Positions 27,565 to 35,507 of a stretch of 64,000 bases of DNA are shown in pieces. Source of the stretch: Sandaracinaceae bacterium. GTDB lineage: Bacteria > Myxococcota_A > Polyangia > Polyangiales > Sandaracinaceae. The stretch spans positions 19,644-83,643 of the forward strand of contig JACKEC010000036.1 of the NCBI GenBank assembly GCA_020633195.1. The letters run 5' to 3'. The notes below the pieces were generated by a model. It was not told the origin of the DNA. It ran no database searches and saw nothing but the letters and a program-made list of their open reading frames with translations. The translations under genes and the position numbers were made by a program. Within the stretch, counting starts at the first letter, position 1. Each line of letters opens with the position of its first letter.

Positions 27565-29250
27565 CTAACCGCGGGCGGCGATCTTCGCCCAGGTGTCCTT
27601 GAGCGTGATCGTGCGGTTGAAGACGGGGCGCTCCGCGGTGTGGTCCGCGCTGTCGGTGACGAAGTAGCCGACGCGCTCGAGCTGCACGCGGGTGCCCGGC
27701 TCGAGCTCGCCGAGCGCGGGCTCGAGCTTGCCCGTCACGATCTTCTTGGAGTCCGGGTTGATGAACTCGAGGAAGCTCTTGGACTCGTCGCCCATCGGGT
27801 TCTCGACGGTGAAGAGCCGATCGAAGAGGCGCACCTCCGCGTCGACCGCGTGGGCGGCGCTCACCCAGTGCAGGGTGCCCTTCACCTTGCGGCCGTCGGG
27901 CGACTTGCCGCCCTTCGACGCCGGGTCCCACGTGCAGCGCAGCTCCACCACCTCACCGTGCTCGTCCTCGATGGCTTCGTTGCACGTGATCAGCGCGGCG
28001 TAGCGGAGCCGGACCTCGGCGCCGGGCGCGAGCCGGAACCACTTCTTGTGCGCCTGCTTCGCGAAGTCCTCGCGCTCGATGAAGAGCTCGCGGGAGAACG
28101 GCACCCGGCGCGTGCCGAACGAGTCGTCCGTCGGGTTGAGCGGGCAGTCGAACCAGTCGACCTGGTCCTCGGGGTAGTTCTCGATCACGACGCGGATCGG
28201 ATCGAGCACGCCCATCAGGCGCGGCGAGCGCTCGTTGAGGTCCTCGCGGATCGCGTGCTCGAGCATCCCGACGTCGACCACGCCCGGCCGGCGGCTCACC
28301 CCGGTGCGCTCGCAGAACGCGCGGATCGCCTCGGGCGTGTACCCGCGCCGCCGCATCCCCGTGAGGGTCGGCATGCGGGGGTCGTCCCACCCGTCCACGT
28401 GGCGCTCGTTGACGAGCTGCAAGAGCGCCCGCTTGCTCGTGATCGTGTAGTCGATCGCGAGCCGCGCGAACTCGTACTGCTGCGGCGGCCCCTCGAGGCC
28501 GATCGCCTCGAGGAACCAGTCGTAGAGGCCGTGGTGGTTCACGAACTCGAGCGAGCAGCACGAGTGCGTGATGCCCTCGATGGCGTCGCTCTGGCCGTGG
28601 GCCCAGTCGTACATCGGGTAGATGTGCCAGGCGTCGCCGGTGCGGTGATGCGGCGTCTTCAGGATCCTGTACATCAGCGGATCGCGGAGCTTCACGTCGG
28701 TCGACTGCATGTCGATCTTGGCGCGGAGGACGGCGCTCCCCTCCTCGAGCTCGCCGGCGCGCATCTTCTCGAAGAGCGCGAGGTTCTCCTCGACCGAGCG
28801 ATCCCGATCCGGGCTCTCGACGCCGGGCCGGTGGAAGTTGCCGCGGCCCTCGCGGATCGCCTCGAGGCTCTGCGTGTCGACGTATGCCTTGCCCGCCTTC
28901 ACCAGCTGCACCGCCCAGGTGTAGAGCTGCTCGAAGTAGTCGGAGGCGTAGAGCGTCTCGCCCCACTCGAAGCCCAGCCAGCGGATGTCCCGCTCGATGC
29001 CGTGCACGTACTCCTCGTCCTCGGCGACCGGGTTGGTGTCGTCGAAGCGGAGGTTGCAGCGGCCGCCGAACATCTCGGCGAGGGAGAAGTTCACCCAGAT
29101 CGCCTTGGCGTGGCCGATGTGGAGGTACCCGTTGGGCTCCGGCGGGAAGCGCGTCACCACGGAGGCGCGGCGCCCCTCGCGGAGGTCCGCCTCCACGATG
29201 TCGCGGATGAAATTGCCCGGGCCCTCGTCCTCGCGTGTGGTGTCGTTCAC
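27565..29250 (-). CDS. glnS: Glutaminyl-tRNA synthetase
   Basis: The 561-residue class I synthetase charges tRNA-Gln with glutamine. It has the HIGH-type motif FPPEPNGYLHIGHAKAI near residues 35-51, RFDDTNP, IYPMYDWAHGQSD, and the KMSKS-type loop ITSKRALLQL. The anticodon-binding beta-barrels follow, ending TITLKDTWAKI as in other GlnRS. It therefore decodes glutamine directly rather than only through the GatCAB amidotransferase route. GTG 29250 starts 15 residues before the conserved FIRDIV helix and is the best start; longer in-frame extensions overlap the next gene. It lies 32 bp downstream of a lipoprotein gene and may share its transcript. Confidence 0.95.
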   Translation of the reverse strand: MNDTTREDEGPGNFIRDIVEADLREGRRASVVTRFPPEPNGYLHIGHAKAIWVNFSLAEMFGGRCNLRFDDTNPVAEDEEYVHGIERDIRWLGFEWGETLYASDYFEQLYTWAVQLVKAGKAYVDTQSLEAIREGRGNFHRPGVESPDRDRSVEENLALFEKMRAGELEEGSAVLRAKIDMQSTDVKLRDPLMYRILKTPHHRTGDAWHIYPMYDWAHGQSDAIEGITHSCCSLEFVNHHGLYDWFLEAIGLEGPPQQYEFARLAIDYTITSKRALLQLVNERHVDGWDDPRMPTLTGMRRRGYTPEAIRAFCERTGVSRRPGVVDVGMLEHAIREDLNERSPRLMGVLDPIRVVIENYPEDQVDWFDCPLNPTDDSFGTRRVPFSRELFIEREDFAKQAHKKWFRLAPGAEVRLRYAALITCNEAIEDEHGEVVELRCTWDPASKGGKSPDGRKVKGTLHWVSAAHAVDAEVRLFDRLFTVENPMGDESKSFLEFINPDSKKIVTGKLEPALGELEPGTRVQLERVGYFVTDSADHTAERPVFNRTITLKDTWAKIAARG

Positions 29251-29282
29251 GGCCGGCCAGCCTACGCCGCGCGGCGCCGAAT

Positions 29283-30230
29283 TCAATCGCCGCGACACTC
29301 TCCGGCGCGCACCTCGACCCGGTCGGGGGCGCGCTCCCAGGTCACCCAGAAGCGCTCGCCCGAGGCCACGATCTGCGTCGGGGCCGCGGCCGCGGCGACG
29401 AGGACGGGCTCGCCCAGCGCGCCCTCGGCGACATCCGCGGGCTGGACGAACAGATCGCCCTCGCTCGCGTACGCGATCACGAGCCGCGATCCGAGCCCCG
29501 TGGCGACGGTGCCCTCGGCGGACGCGTCGCCTCGGGTGACGCGCACGGGGTGGTCCTCGCCCACCCAGATCCCCGTGCGATCCGGCGCGGTGTAGAGGAC
29601 CTGATCGCCGACCAGCGCGACCGCCCGCCCCGCGACGGGCGAGGCGCCGGCCTCCAGGTGCGTCGTCGCGCCCGGCGCCACCCACGACGCGCGCTGCGGC
29701 GCGACGAGGAGCCGTCCGCGGCCGCGGCCCACCGACGTCGCCGGGCCGACCTCGTGCGCGACCAGGTCCAGGTCGTGGAGGCTGATCTCGTCCTCGGCGT
29801 CGCGCAGGACGAGCCACCCGCGCAGCGCGTCGAGGGTGACCGCGGCGTCCGTCGCCTCGACGTCGAACGAGGCCTCCCACTCGACGTCTCCGTTCGGCGC
29901 CAGCTGGAGCACGCGGCTCGGGGTCACCGCGACCCAGCCGCCGTCGTGGTGGGACAGGGCGAGCACGCGATCGGGGAGCGCGAGGGCCGGCTCGGTGGGC
30001 GCGTCGAGGCGGTGCAAGGTGGCGCGACCGCTCGCGTCGTGGACCACGACGGCGTTCTGCGCGAGCGCCGCGTCGCGACCCTCGAAGGAGCGGGCGGGGC
30101 CACCGAGCGCGCAGTCGAAGCGCGGCGGATCCGGGCGCCGCGCGGGCGGGCCGGCGCCGTACTCGTCCGCGACCTCGCCGTCGCAGGCGATGCCGAGGAG
30201 CGCGGCTACGATGACGACGGAGGCTCGCAC
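29283..30230 (-). CDS. Lipoprotein with propeller-like repeats
   Basis: The 315-residue protein has a short signal and lipobox GIAC (Cys about residue 16), then a repetitive all-beta region. Units of about 35-40 residues recur with patterns such as DGGWVAVTPSRVLQLAPNG and DQVLYTAPDRTGIWVGED, like WD/YVTN-type beta-propeller blades. No catalytic residues stand out. A propeller on the envelope as a binding platform is inferred from the repeat texture alone. GTG is the start, chosen for the signal. It is divergent from the DUF483-like gene (54 bp) and upstream of glnS. Confidence 0.65.
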   Translation of the reverse strand: MRASVVIVAALLGIACDGEVADEYGAGPPARRPDPPRFDCALGGPARSFEGRDAALAQNAVVVHDASGRATLHRLDAPTEPALALPDRVLALSHHDGGWVAVTPSRVLQLAPNGDVEWEASFDVEATDAAVTLDALRGWLVLRDAEDEISLHDLDLVAHEVGPATSVGRGRGRLLVAPQRASWVAPGATTHLEAGASPVAGRAVALVGDQVLYTAPDRTGIWVGEDHPVRVTRGDASAEGTVATGLGSRLVIAYASEGDLFVQPADVAEGALGEPVLVAAAAAPTQIVASGERFWVTWERAPDRVEVRAGECRGD

Positions 30231-30284
30231 GCACCGATGTGATCTCCGTTGCGCGAGCGCGAGTCAACTTGCGACGGTGTGGGC

Positions 30285-30941
30285 ATGGTCGCGCCGCTCG
30301 AGGTGCTCGCCTTCGCGATCGGCATCAAACCGGCGCTCCGGATCCAGGTCGCGCGCGCCGACGGGGACGTTGAGGCCGCGCGCTGGCGAGCGCGGGGCGC
30401 GGCGGTGGTCGCCGTCTCCGGGATGCTCTACGTCGCCCGCGACGAGGCGCGCGCCCGCGCCCTCGAGGCGGCCGAGGCGATCGTCTTGCCAGGCCGGTTC
30501 GGGCGGGCCCCCGATCACGACGTGCTGGACGCGCACCGCGCGCTCGGGCGGCTCCTCGGCTACCCGCCGTGCTGCGTCGACGGCTTCCTCGAGCGCGTGG
30601 TGCGAGGGGTCGACGTGAGGGCCGACGGCACGCCCGCCGCCGAGCGGGTGGTCGCGGCCGAAGCCGCGCTCGCGCGCTCCCGCCGGGTGCTCGCGCGGCC
30701 GAGCTTCCTGCTCCCGAAGCGGCGCGCGCTCGTCCCGTTCGATCCGTGCGCGTTCGACTGCGAGCCCGCGCTCGCCTACGCCGACGCGCTCTTCGCCGCC
30801 TACCGGGAGCGCGACCGAGCCGAGGCCGACGCGCTCCGCGCGGCGCTCCTCCGAGACGTGCGGCTCGCCTCGGACGGGCGCGCCCTCAGATCCGACGACC
30901 CGGCCGCGGCCGCGCTCGAGATCCGGTTCGAAGACTTCTAG
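30285..30941 (+). CDS. DUF483-like protein with paired Cys motifs
   Basis: The 218-residue soluble protein has two conserved-looking Cys sites: GYPPCCVDGF near residue 100 and FDPCAFDCEPAL near residue 155. The pairing of GYPxCC with PCxxxC resembles DUF483-type proteins, whose function is unknown; a metal or redox role is possible. The rest is Ala/Arg-rich helices. ATG 30285 is preferred, since the longer frame from GTG 30249 adds only atypical residues. The stop abuts the convergent MerR gene with no gap (30941/30942). Confidence 0.65.
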   Translation: MVAPLEVLAFAIGIKPALRIQVARADGDVEAARWRARGAAVVAVSGMLYVARDEARARALEAAEAIVLPGRFGRAPDHDVLDAHRALGRLLGYPPCCVDGFLERVVRGVDVRADGTPAAERVVAAEAALARSRRVLARPSFLLPKRRALVPFDPCAFDCEPALAYADALFAAYRERDRAEADALRAALLRDVRLASDGRALRSDDPAAAALEIRFEDF

Positions 30942-31679
30942 CTACCGGCGGCGGTGGCGGCCGTCGCGATCCGAGAGGAGCGCGAGCGTCTCGTCGCGCA
31001 TCGCCTTGGCGAACAGGATCTTGATCGCGCGCAGCCCCGGCGGGACGAGCGCGTCGACCGACTCCTGGAGCTGCTTGGGGGTGGGGCGCTTGCGCCGGCC
31101 CGCGACCTGAGCCGCGAAGTGCTCCACCACCTCCTTGCTCGCCTTCCGGATGTGCTTGGCGAGGATCTCGTGCGACTGCACGGCGGAGTCGACGCCGAAG
31201 CCCGCGCGCTCGATCTCGAGCGCGATCGAGAGCATCGCGGGGCTGCGCACGAGGTAGCCCGCGCCGCTCTCCTCGATCAGGCCGTGGCGCAGCAGGTCGC
31301 CGACGAGGCCGGGGCGCGGGTCGGCGCCGAGCAGCTCGGGGAGGTCCTCCTCGGAGACCACGCGCGGCCGGTCCTCGAGGAAGCCCGCGGAGAGCCGGCT
31401 GTCGGTCCCGAGCCACTCCTCGAGGTCGACCTCTCCGCGGTCGGCGCGCTCGAGCAGCTCTCGCATCGCGCGGATCTTGAGGCCACGATCCTGCAGCTTC
31501 CCGATCACCTCGAGCCGCTCGACGTGGTGAGGCCCGTAGTAGGCCACGCGCCCGCGGATGACGGGCTTCGGGAGCGTGCCCTTGGACTGGTAGAAGCGGA
31601 TCGTGCGGCTCGGGATGCGCGTCTGCGCCGCGAGCTCGTCGATCGTGAGCTCCCCGTCGGTCGGTTCGAGGGTCGCCAT
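30942..31679 (-). CDS. MerR-family transcriptional regulator
   Basis: The 245-residue protein has an N-terminal MerR winged helix-turn-helix (about residues 9-80: LTIDELAAQTRIPSRTIRFYQSKGTLPKP, then YGPHHVERLEVIGKLQDRGLKI). The rest is a long alpha-helical effector region of about 165 residues without the Cys pattern of metal-sensing MerR proteins, so an organic or lipid-like ligand is more likely. It is 47 bp downstream of the desaturase gene on the same strand and almost certainly co-transcribed. Feedback on the desaturase promoter is an inference. ATG 31679 is the start. Confidence 0.87.
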   Translation of the reverse strand: MATLEPTDGELTIDELAAQTRIPSRTIRFYQSKGTLPKPVIRGRVAYYGPHHVERLEVIGKLQDRGLKIRAMRELLERADRGEVDLEEWLGTDSRLSAGFLEDRPRVVSEEDLPELLGADPRPGLVGDLLRHGLIEESGAGYLVRSPAMLSIALEIERAGFGVDSAVQSHEILAKHIRKASKEVVEHFAAQVAGRRKRPTPKQLQESVDALVPPGLRAIKILFAKAMRDETLALLSDRDGRHRRR

Positions 31680-31726
31680 GAGGGCGACAGTGTCGACGGG
31701 GGAGGGCGCCGCCGCAACGAGCACCG

Positions 31727-32896
31727 TCACGCCGCCGCTCGCTCGGGGAGCCCCGCGGGCTCGGTGGGCAGCGGACGGCCGAGGCGCCGGATCTTCTTCA
31801 GCGCGCTCATCAGGGTCCGGGGCCAGCTCGCGCTCCGGTACTCCACGCCGTGCTGCTCGCAGATCTGCTTCACCTCGGGCGCGATCTGGCGGAGCCGCTG
31901 CGTGGGGAAGCGCGGGAACAGGTGGTGCTCGATCTGCCGGTCGAGCGCGCCGCACAGCACGCTGACGGGGAAGCTCACGTCGAAGTCGTTGCTCGCCTCG
32001 ACCTGCATCGCGTACCAGTGCCCGCGGCCCTTCGGGGTGGTCCCCTCCGGGTAGCTGGCCGTCTCCTCGCCGACGTGGCCGCAGAAGATGGTCACGGCCG
32101 AGTAGACGTCGTCGCGCATGACGTCCGACAGGACGTTGCCGAGCAGCACCTTGGGCGCGAGCGGGCCGGCCACCGCGGGCCAGAAGATCCACTCGCGCAG
32201 GTAGTAGGGGCCCCAGCCGCGCAGCGCTCGCCGCCACGCGTCCCTCACGCTCGCGGGGCTGCGGTCGCGGAGGAAGTCGAGCTCGTCCTCGCGCCCGTTG
32301 CCCACGTACGCGTCGATCAGGCCCGCGAAGTGAGCGCCCATGTGGAACGCGAAGAAGGGCCAGATGACGAACACCGAGGTGGCGAGCTGGCCGCGGTGAT
32401 ACCAGTGGTGCGGCGTCTCCTCGGTCAGGCGGACGTTGCCGAAGTGGATGTCGGGATCGCGTCCGGCGACGTTCGTGCCGCCGTGGTGGCGCGCGTTGTG
32501 GCCCCGGCGCCAGCTGTCCTCGTCGATCGGGATCTTCCACCGGTAGCCCTTGGACTGGAACGCGTCGGCGCCCTCGAGCCCGTCGAACGCGCCGTGCAGG
32601 ACCGTGTGGCCGATCTCGGCGGCCTCGAGCTGCTTGTGGACGAAGAGCGAGACGACGCCGAAGGTGTAGGTGAGCGGGTCGAAGCTCACGACGAGCAGGG
32701 TGCGGCCGACGACCTCGGCGACGCGCGAGACGGTCTGCACGCGCTGGATGTAGCGGACGTCCTCTTCGCCGATCTCGGCCTTCACGCGGGCCCTGAGGGC
32801 GTCGATGGCGTGGCCGAACCGCTCGAGGCGCTCGTCGTCGGAGAGGGTCGCGACGTGGGGCGCGGCGGCGGGCTGCGGGGAAGTCGTGGGGGACAT
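31727..32896 (-). CDS. Membrane fatty acid desaturase
   Basis: The 389-residue integral membrane di-iron desaturase (PF00487) has three histidine boxes: GHTVLHGAFD (His97, His101), HNARHHGGTN (His133, His137, His138) and QIEHHLFP (Gln321, His324, His325). Hydrophobic segments sit around residues 75-90, 170-195 and 230-260. The Gln in the third box is the form seen in acyl-CoA/front-end-type desaturases such as DesA3-like enzymes. It inserts a cis double bond in an acyl chain, using electrons from an unlinked reductase. ATG 32896 has AAGGAGGA 4-5 nt upstream, an unusually strong ribosome site here. It is the first gene of a two-gene unit with the MerR regulator. Confidence 0.9.
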   Translation of the reverse strand: MSPTTSPQPAAAPHVATLSDDERLERFGHAIDALRARVKAEIGEEDVRYIQRVQTVSRVAEVVGRTLLVVSFDPLTYTFGVVSLFVHKQLEAAEIGHTVLHGAFDGLEGADAFQSKGYRWKIPIDEDSWRRGHNARHHGGTNVAGRDPDIHFGNVRLTEETPHHWYHRGQLATSVFVIWPFFAFHMGAHFAGLIDAYVGNGREDELDFLRDRSPASVRDAWRRALRGWGPYYLREWIFWPAVAGPLAPKVLLGNVLSDVMRDDVYSAVTIFCGHVGEETASYPEGTTPKGRGHWYAMQVEASNDFDVSFPVSVLCGALDRQIEHHLFPRFPTQRLRQIAPEVKQICEQHGVEYRSASWPRTLMSALKKIRRLGRPLPTEPAGLPERAAA

Positions 32897-32941
32897 GGTT
32901 CCTCCTTCGCGGGCCGTGTGTGGCCTCGCATGGTGGAACAT

Positions 32942-32969
32942 CTATTACCGTTGCAGTACTTGGTGTCAA
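32942..32969 (-). promoter_or_regulatory. Promoter of the desaturase-MerR operon, with overlapping dyad
   Basis: On the minus strand TTGACA (32969-32964) and TAATAG (32947-32942) are spaced 16 bp apart, about 45 nt before the desaturase ATG, in an AT-rich island unlike its surroundings. A CTTG-N4-CAAG dyad covers the -35 box, a plausible operator. Reading TAGATG as the -10 instead would give a 19-bp spacer, the length typical of MerR-activated promoters. Confidence 0.6.
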
Positions 32970-33064
32970 GGTACGAGGTGTGACAGTCCGGTGCCGCCGC
33001 CCCTCCGCCGCGGGTGGCCCAGCGGGGGTGGCGCAGTGGGGACGGATCGAACTTTTCGAACTTT

Positions 33065-33085
33065 CGCCCGCGCTCGGAGCGGGCG
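33065..33085 (-). terminator. Hairpin downstream of the GNAT gene
   Basis: A 7-bp GC stem, CGCCCGC/GCGGGCG with a 7-nt loop, starts 6 bp after the acetyltransferase stop. No T-run follows. Next to it, at 33048-33065, CGAACTTTT and CGAACTTTC form a tandem 9-bp near-repeat. Confidence 0.35.
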
Positions 33086-33090
33086 CGCCG

Positions 33091-33522
33091 TCAGGCGGGC
33101 TCGTACGGGACGGCGCGGAGGAGGCGGCCGTCGTGGGCGGCGCCGAAGCCTCGCGCGACGAGCCACGCGGTGACCCTGTCGCCCTCGGGGTGGGTCGGCC
33201 GGACGATGTTGTACATGTAGTTGAGGCCGCGAGCGCGGGCCTCGAGCTCGAGCTGCCGGAGCACGAAGGTGCCCACGCCGCGACCTCGGGCCTCCGCGTC
33301 GGTGGCCAGGAGGATCTCGGCGTCGCCCCAGTTCACGTCGAGCCAGCCGTAGCCGACGGTCCGGCCGTCGTCCTCGACGCGCCACCACTCGGCGGGGACC
33401 AGGTGCCCCTCGGCGAGGTTGCCGTAGCGGGTGTCGAAGATGCCTGGCGCGGCGCGGCCGACGATGCGGGCCTTGTCGGCGTTCCAGACGGCGTTTCGCT
33501 CTCGAATCCAGCTGAGGCTCAC
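33091..33522 (-). CDS. GNAT-family N-acetyltransferase
   Basis: The 143-residue protein is the size of a single GNAT domain. The acetyl-CoA-binding segment is DAEARGRGVGTFVLRQLELEA (R/Q-x-x-G-x-G/A motif as ARGRGVG) preceded by the beta strand AEILLATD. A late LVARGFGAAHDGRLLRAVPYE matches the end of the fold. It should transfer an acetyl group to an amine; the substrate is unknown. GTG 33522 is taken because the added N-terminal residues of the longer frame lack support. It is divergent from the ABC ATPase gene by 38 bp. Confidence 0.8.
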   Translation of the reverse strand: MSLSWIRERNAVWNADKARIVGRAAPGIFDTRYGNLAEGHLVPAEWWRVEDDGRTVGYGWLDVNWGDAEILLATDAEARGRGVGTFVLRQLELEARARGLNYMYNIVRPTHPEGDRVTAWLVARGFGAAHDGRLLRAVPYEPA

Positions 33523-33560
33523 CGCTACAGAGCTACGCTCGGCCGCGAAAAAGGTCAACC

Positions 33561-34343
33561 GTGCTACGCCTCCGGGCGGTGGCGCTCTACGAGATCCGCG
33601 GCCTGGCCAAGCGCTTCGGCGACAACGTCGTGCTCCAGAGCATCGACCTCGAGGTCTTCGAGGGCGAGCGCATCACCCTCATCGGCAAGTCCGGCTCCGG
33701 CAAGAGCGTGCTCCTCAAGCTGATGATCGGGCTCCTGCGGCCCGACGCGGGGACCATCGTGTTCGAAGGCGAGGACGTCACGCGCGCCCCCGAGCGCGAG
33801 TGGATCGAGGTGCGCAAGCGCATCGGGATGCTCTTCCAGTGGGACGCCCTGTTCGACTCGCTCGACGTGGCCGACAACGTCGCTTACGGCCTGCGCGAGC
33901 AGCGCGTCCTCGACGAGGCGGCGATCGCGGCGCGCGTGAGCGAGTGCCTCGCGCAGGTGAGCCTCCCGGGCATCGAGGCGATGTGGCCCGCGAGCCTCTC
34001 GGGCGGGATGCGCAAGCGCGTCGGCCTCGCCCGCGCCATCGCGAGCCGCCCCGACGTCGTCCTCTACGACGAGCCGACCGAGGGGCTCGACCCCATCAAC
34101 GTCACCCGCGTCGACCGCCTGCTCGACTCGCTCCGCTTCGGCAGCGGCGTCACGACCGTGGTCGCCACCCAGAACATGCAGAGCGCGTTCAACGCGAGCG
34201 ACCGCCTCGCGCTGGTCCACGGCGGCATGATCGCGAAGGCCGGCACCCCGGACGAGCTCCGCGAGTGGGGCGACCCCCGCATCGAGCCGTTCGTTCGCTC
34301 TTCCGAGCTGCGGGCCAAGACCCGACCGAGCGTTCCGAGCTAG
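33561..34343 (+). CDS. MlaF-like ABC transporter ATPase
   Basis: The 260-residue ATP-binding subunit has Walker A GKSGSGKS, Q-loop LFQWDALFDSL, signature LSGGMRKRVGLARAI, Walker B VVLYDEPTEGLDP and a switch region with GGMIAKAG. The GMRKR form of the signature and the DALFDSL segment are typical of MlaF/Ttg2A ATPases, which power phospholipid or other lipid transport with MlaE permease and MlaD binding proteins. No permease or MCE protein is adjacent, so the partners must be elsewhere. GTG 33561 or 33579 are both possible starts. It opens a four-gene plus-strand run. Confidence 0.88.
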   Translation: MLRLRAVALYEIRGLAKRFGDNVVLQSIDLEVFEGERITLIGKSGSGKSVLLKLMIGLLRPDAGTIVFEGEDVTRAPEREWIEVRKRIGMLFQWDALFDSLDVADNVAYGLREQRVLDEAAIAARVSECLAQVSLPGIEAMWPASLSGGMRKRVGLARAIASRPDVVLYDEPTEGLDPINVTRVDRLLDSLRFGSGVTTVVATQNMQSAFNASDRLALVHGGMIAKAGTPDELREWGDPRIEPFVRSSELRAKTRPSVPS

Positions 34344-34352
34344 CCTCACGTC

Positions 34353-35459
34353 GTGGCGAAGGCTCCCTCGTTCGTCCCGGAGGCGCTCCCCTTCGGACCT
34401 CCCCTCGAGCCCATGCTCGCGAAGACCGGGGACTTCCCCGACGGCGGCGGGTGGCTCTTCGAGCCCAAGTGGGACGGCTTCCGGACCCTCGTGTTCCGCG
34501 AGGACGACAGGCTCTACCTCCAGAGCCGCGACAAGAAGCCGATGCTCCGCTACTTCCCGGAGCTCGTCGCGCCGCTGCTGGCGTCGCTGCCGCCGCGGTG
34601 CGTGCTCGACGGCGAGCTCGTCGTCGCGCGGGGGTCGTCGCTGGACTTCGGCGCGCTGCAGCAGCGAGTCCACCCGGCCAAGTCCCGCATCGATCGGCTC
34701 GCGGTCGAGACCCCCGCGGCGTTCGTGGCCTTCGACCTCCTCGCGCTCGGGCAAGACGACTTGCGAGAGTCGCCGATGATCGAGCGGCGCCGGATGCTCG
34801 AGGCGATCCTCGCGGACGCGGCGCCCCCCGTGCACCTGACGCCGATGACGCACGACGTCGCGCTCGCGCGCGAGTGGTTCGAGCGCTTCGAAGGGGCGGG
34901 GCTCGACGGCGTGATCGCCAAGCCCGAGTCGCTGACCTACCAGCCCAAGAAGCGGGCGATGCGCAAGATCAAGCACGTGCGGACCTGCGACGCGGTCGTC
35001 GGTGGCTTCCGCTGGCACAAGCAGGGGCCGGGCGAGCTGCTCGGGTCCCTGCTGCTCGGGCTCTACGCCGAGGACGGCGCGCTGCACTCGGTCGGGGTGA
35101 CCTCCTCGTTCAAGATGGACGAGCGCCGCGCGCTGGTGCAGGAGCTCGCGCCGCTGCGCGAGGGGGCGCTCGACGGGCACCCCTGGGGCAGCTGGGCCGA
35201 GGCGATGGACGAGGACGCGCGCAAGCCGGGGATGAAGAGCCGGTGGAGCTCCGACAAGGACCTGTCCTGGGTGCCGCTCCGCGCCGAGCGGGTCTGCGAG
35301 GTGAAGTTCGATCACCTCGAGGGAGGTCGCTTCCGCCACACGGCGACCTTCCTCCGCTGGCGCACCGACAAGGAGCCGTCCTCCTGCACGTTCGACCAGA
35401 TCGACGTCACGCCGCCCTACGAGCTGGCCGAGATCTTCGACGCCCCCGCTTCCTCGTAG
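34353..35459 (+). CDS. ATP-dependent DNA ligase (LigC/LigD ligase-domain type)
   Basis: The 368-residue protein has a nucleotidyltransferase domain (motif I FEPKWDGFR with the adenylated Lys39; motif III LDGELVV; motif IV AGLDGVIAKP; motif V RKIKHVRTCDAVVGGF). An OB-fold domain ends with CEVKFDHLEG and RHTATFLRWRTDK. It matches stand-alone LigC or the ligase part of LigD. It seals nicks using ATP and probably serves repair. No Ku, LigD polymerase or phosphoesterase gene is in the window. GTG at 34353 starts 9 bp after the ABC gene. Transcription with its neighbours is likely but no functional link is apparent. Confidence 0.9.
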   Translation: MAKAPSFVPEALPFGPPLEPMLAKTGDFPDGGGWLFEPKWDGFRTLVFREDDRLYLQSRDKKPMLRYFPELVAPLLASLPPRCVLDGELVVARGSSLDFGALQQRVHPAKSRIDRLAVETPAAFVAFDLLALGQDDLRESPMIERRRMLEAILADAAPPVHLTPMTHDVALAREWFERFEGAGLDGVIAKPESLTYQPKKRAMRKIKHVRTCDAVVGGFRWHKQGPGELLGSLLLGLYAEDGALHSVGVTSSFKMDERRALVQELAPLREGALDGHPWGSWAEAMDEDARKPGMKSRWSSDKDLSWVPLRAERVCEVKFDHLEGGRFRHTATFLRWRTDKEPSSCTFDQIDVTPPYELAEIFDAPASS

Positions 35460-35507
35460 CGCTTTGCCGTCGCGGCTTTGCTACCCTGACCTGGGAAATC
35501 GGGGGGA

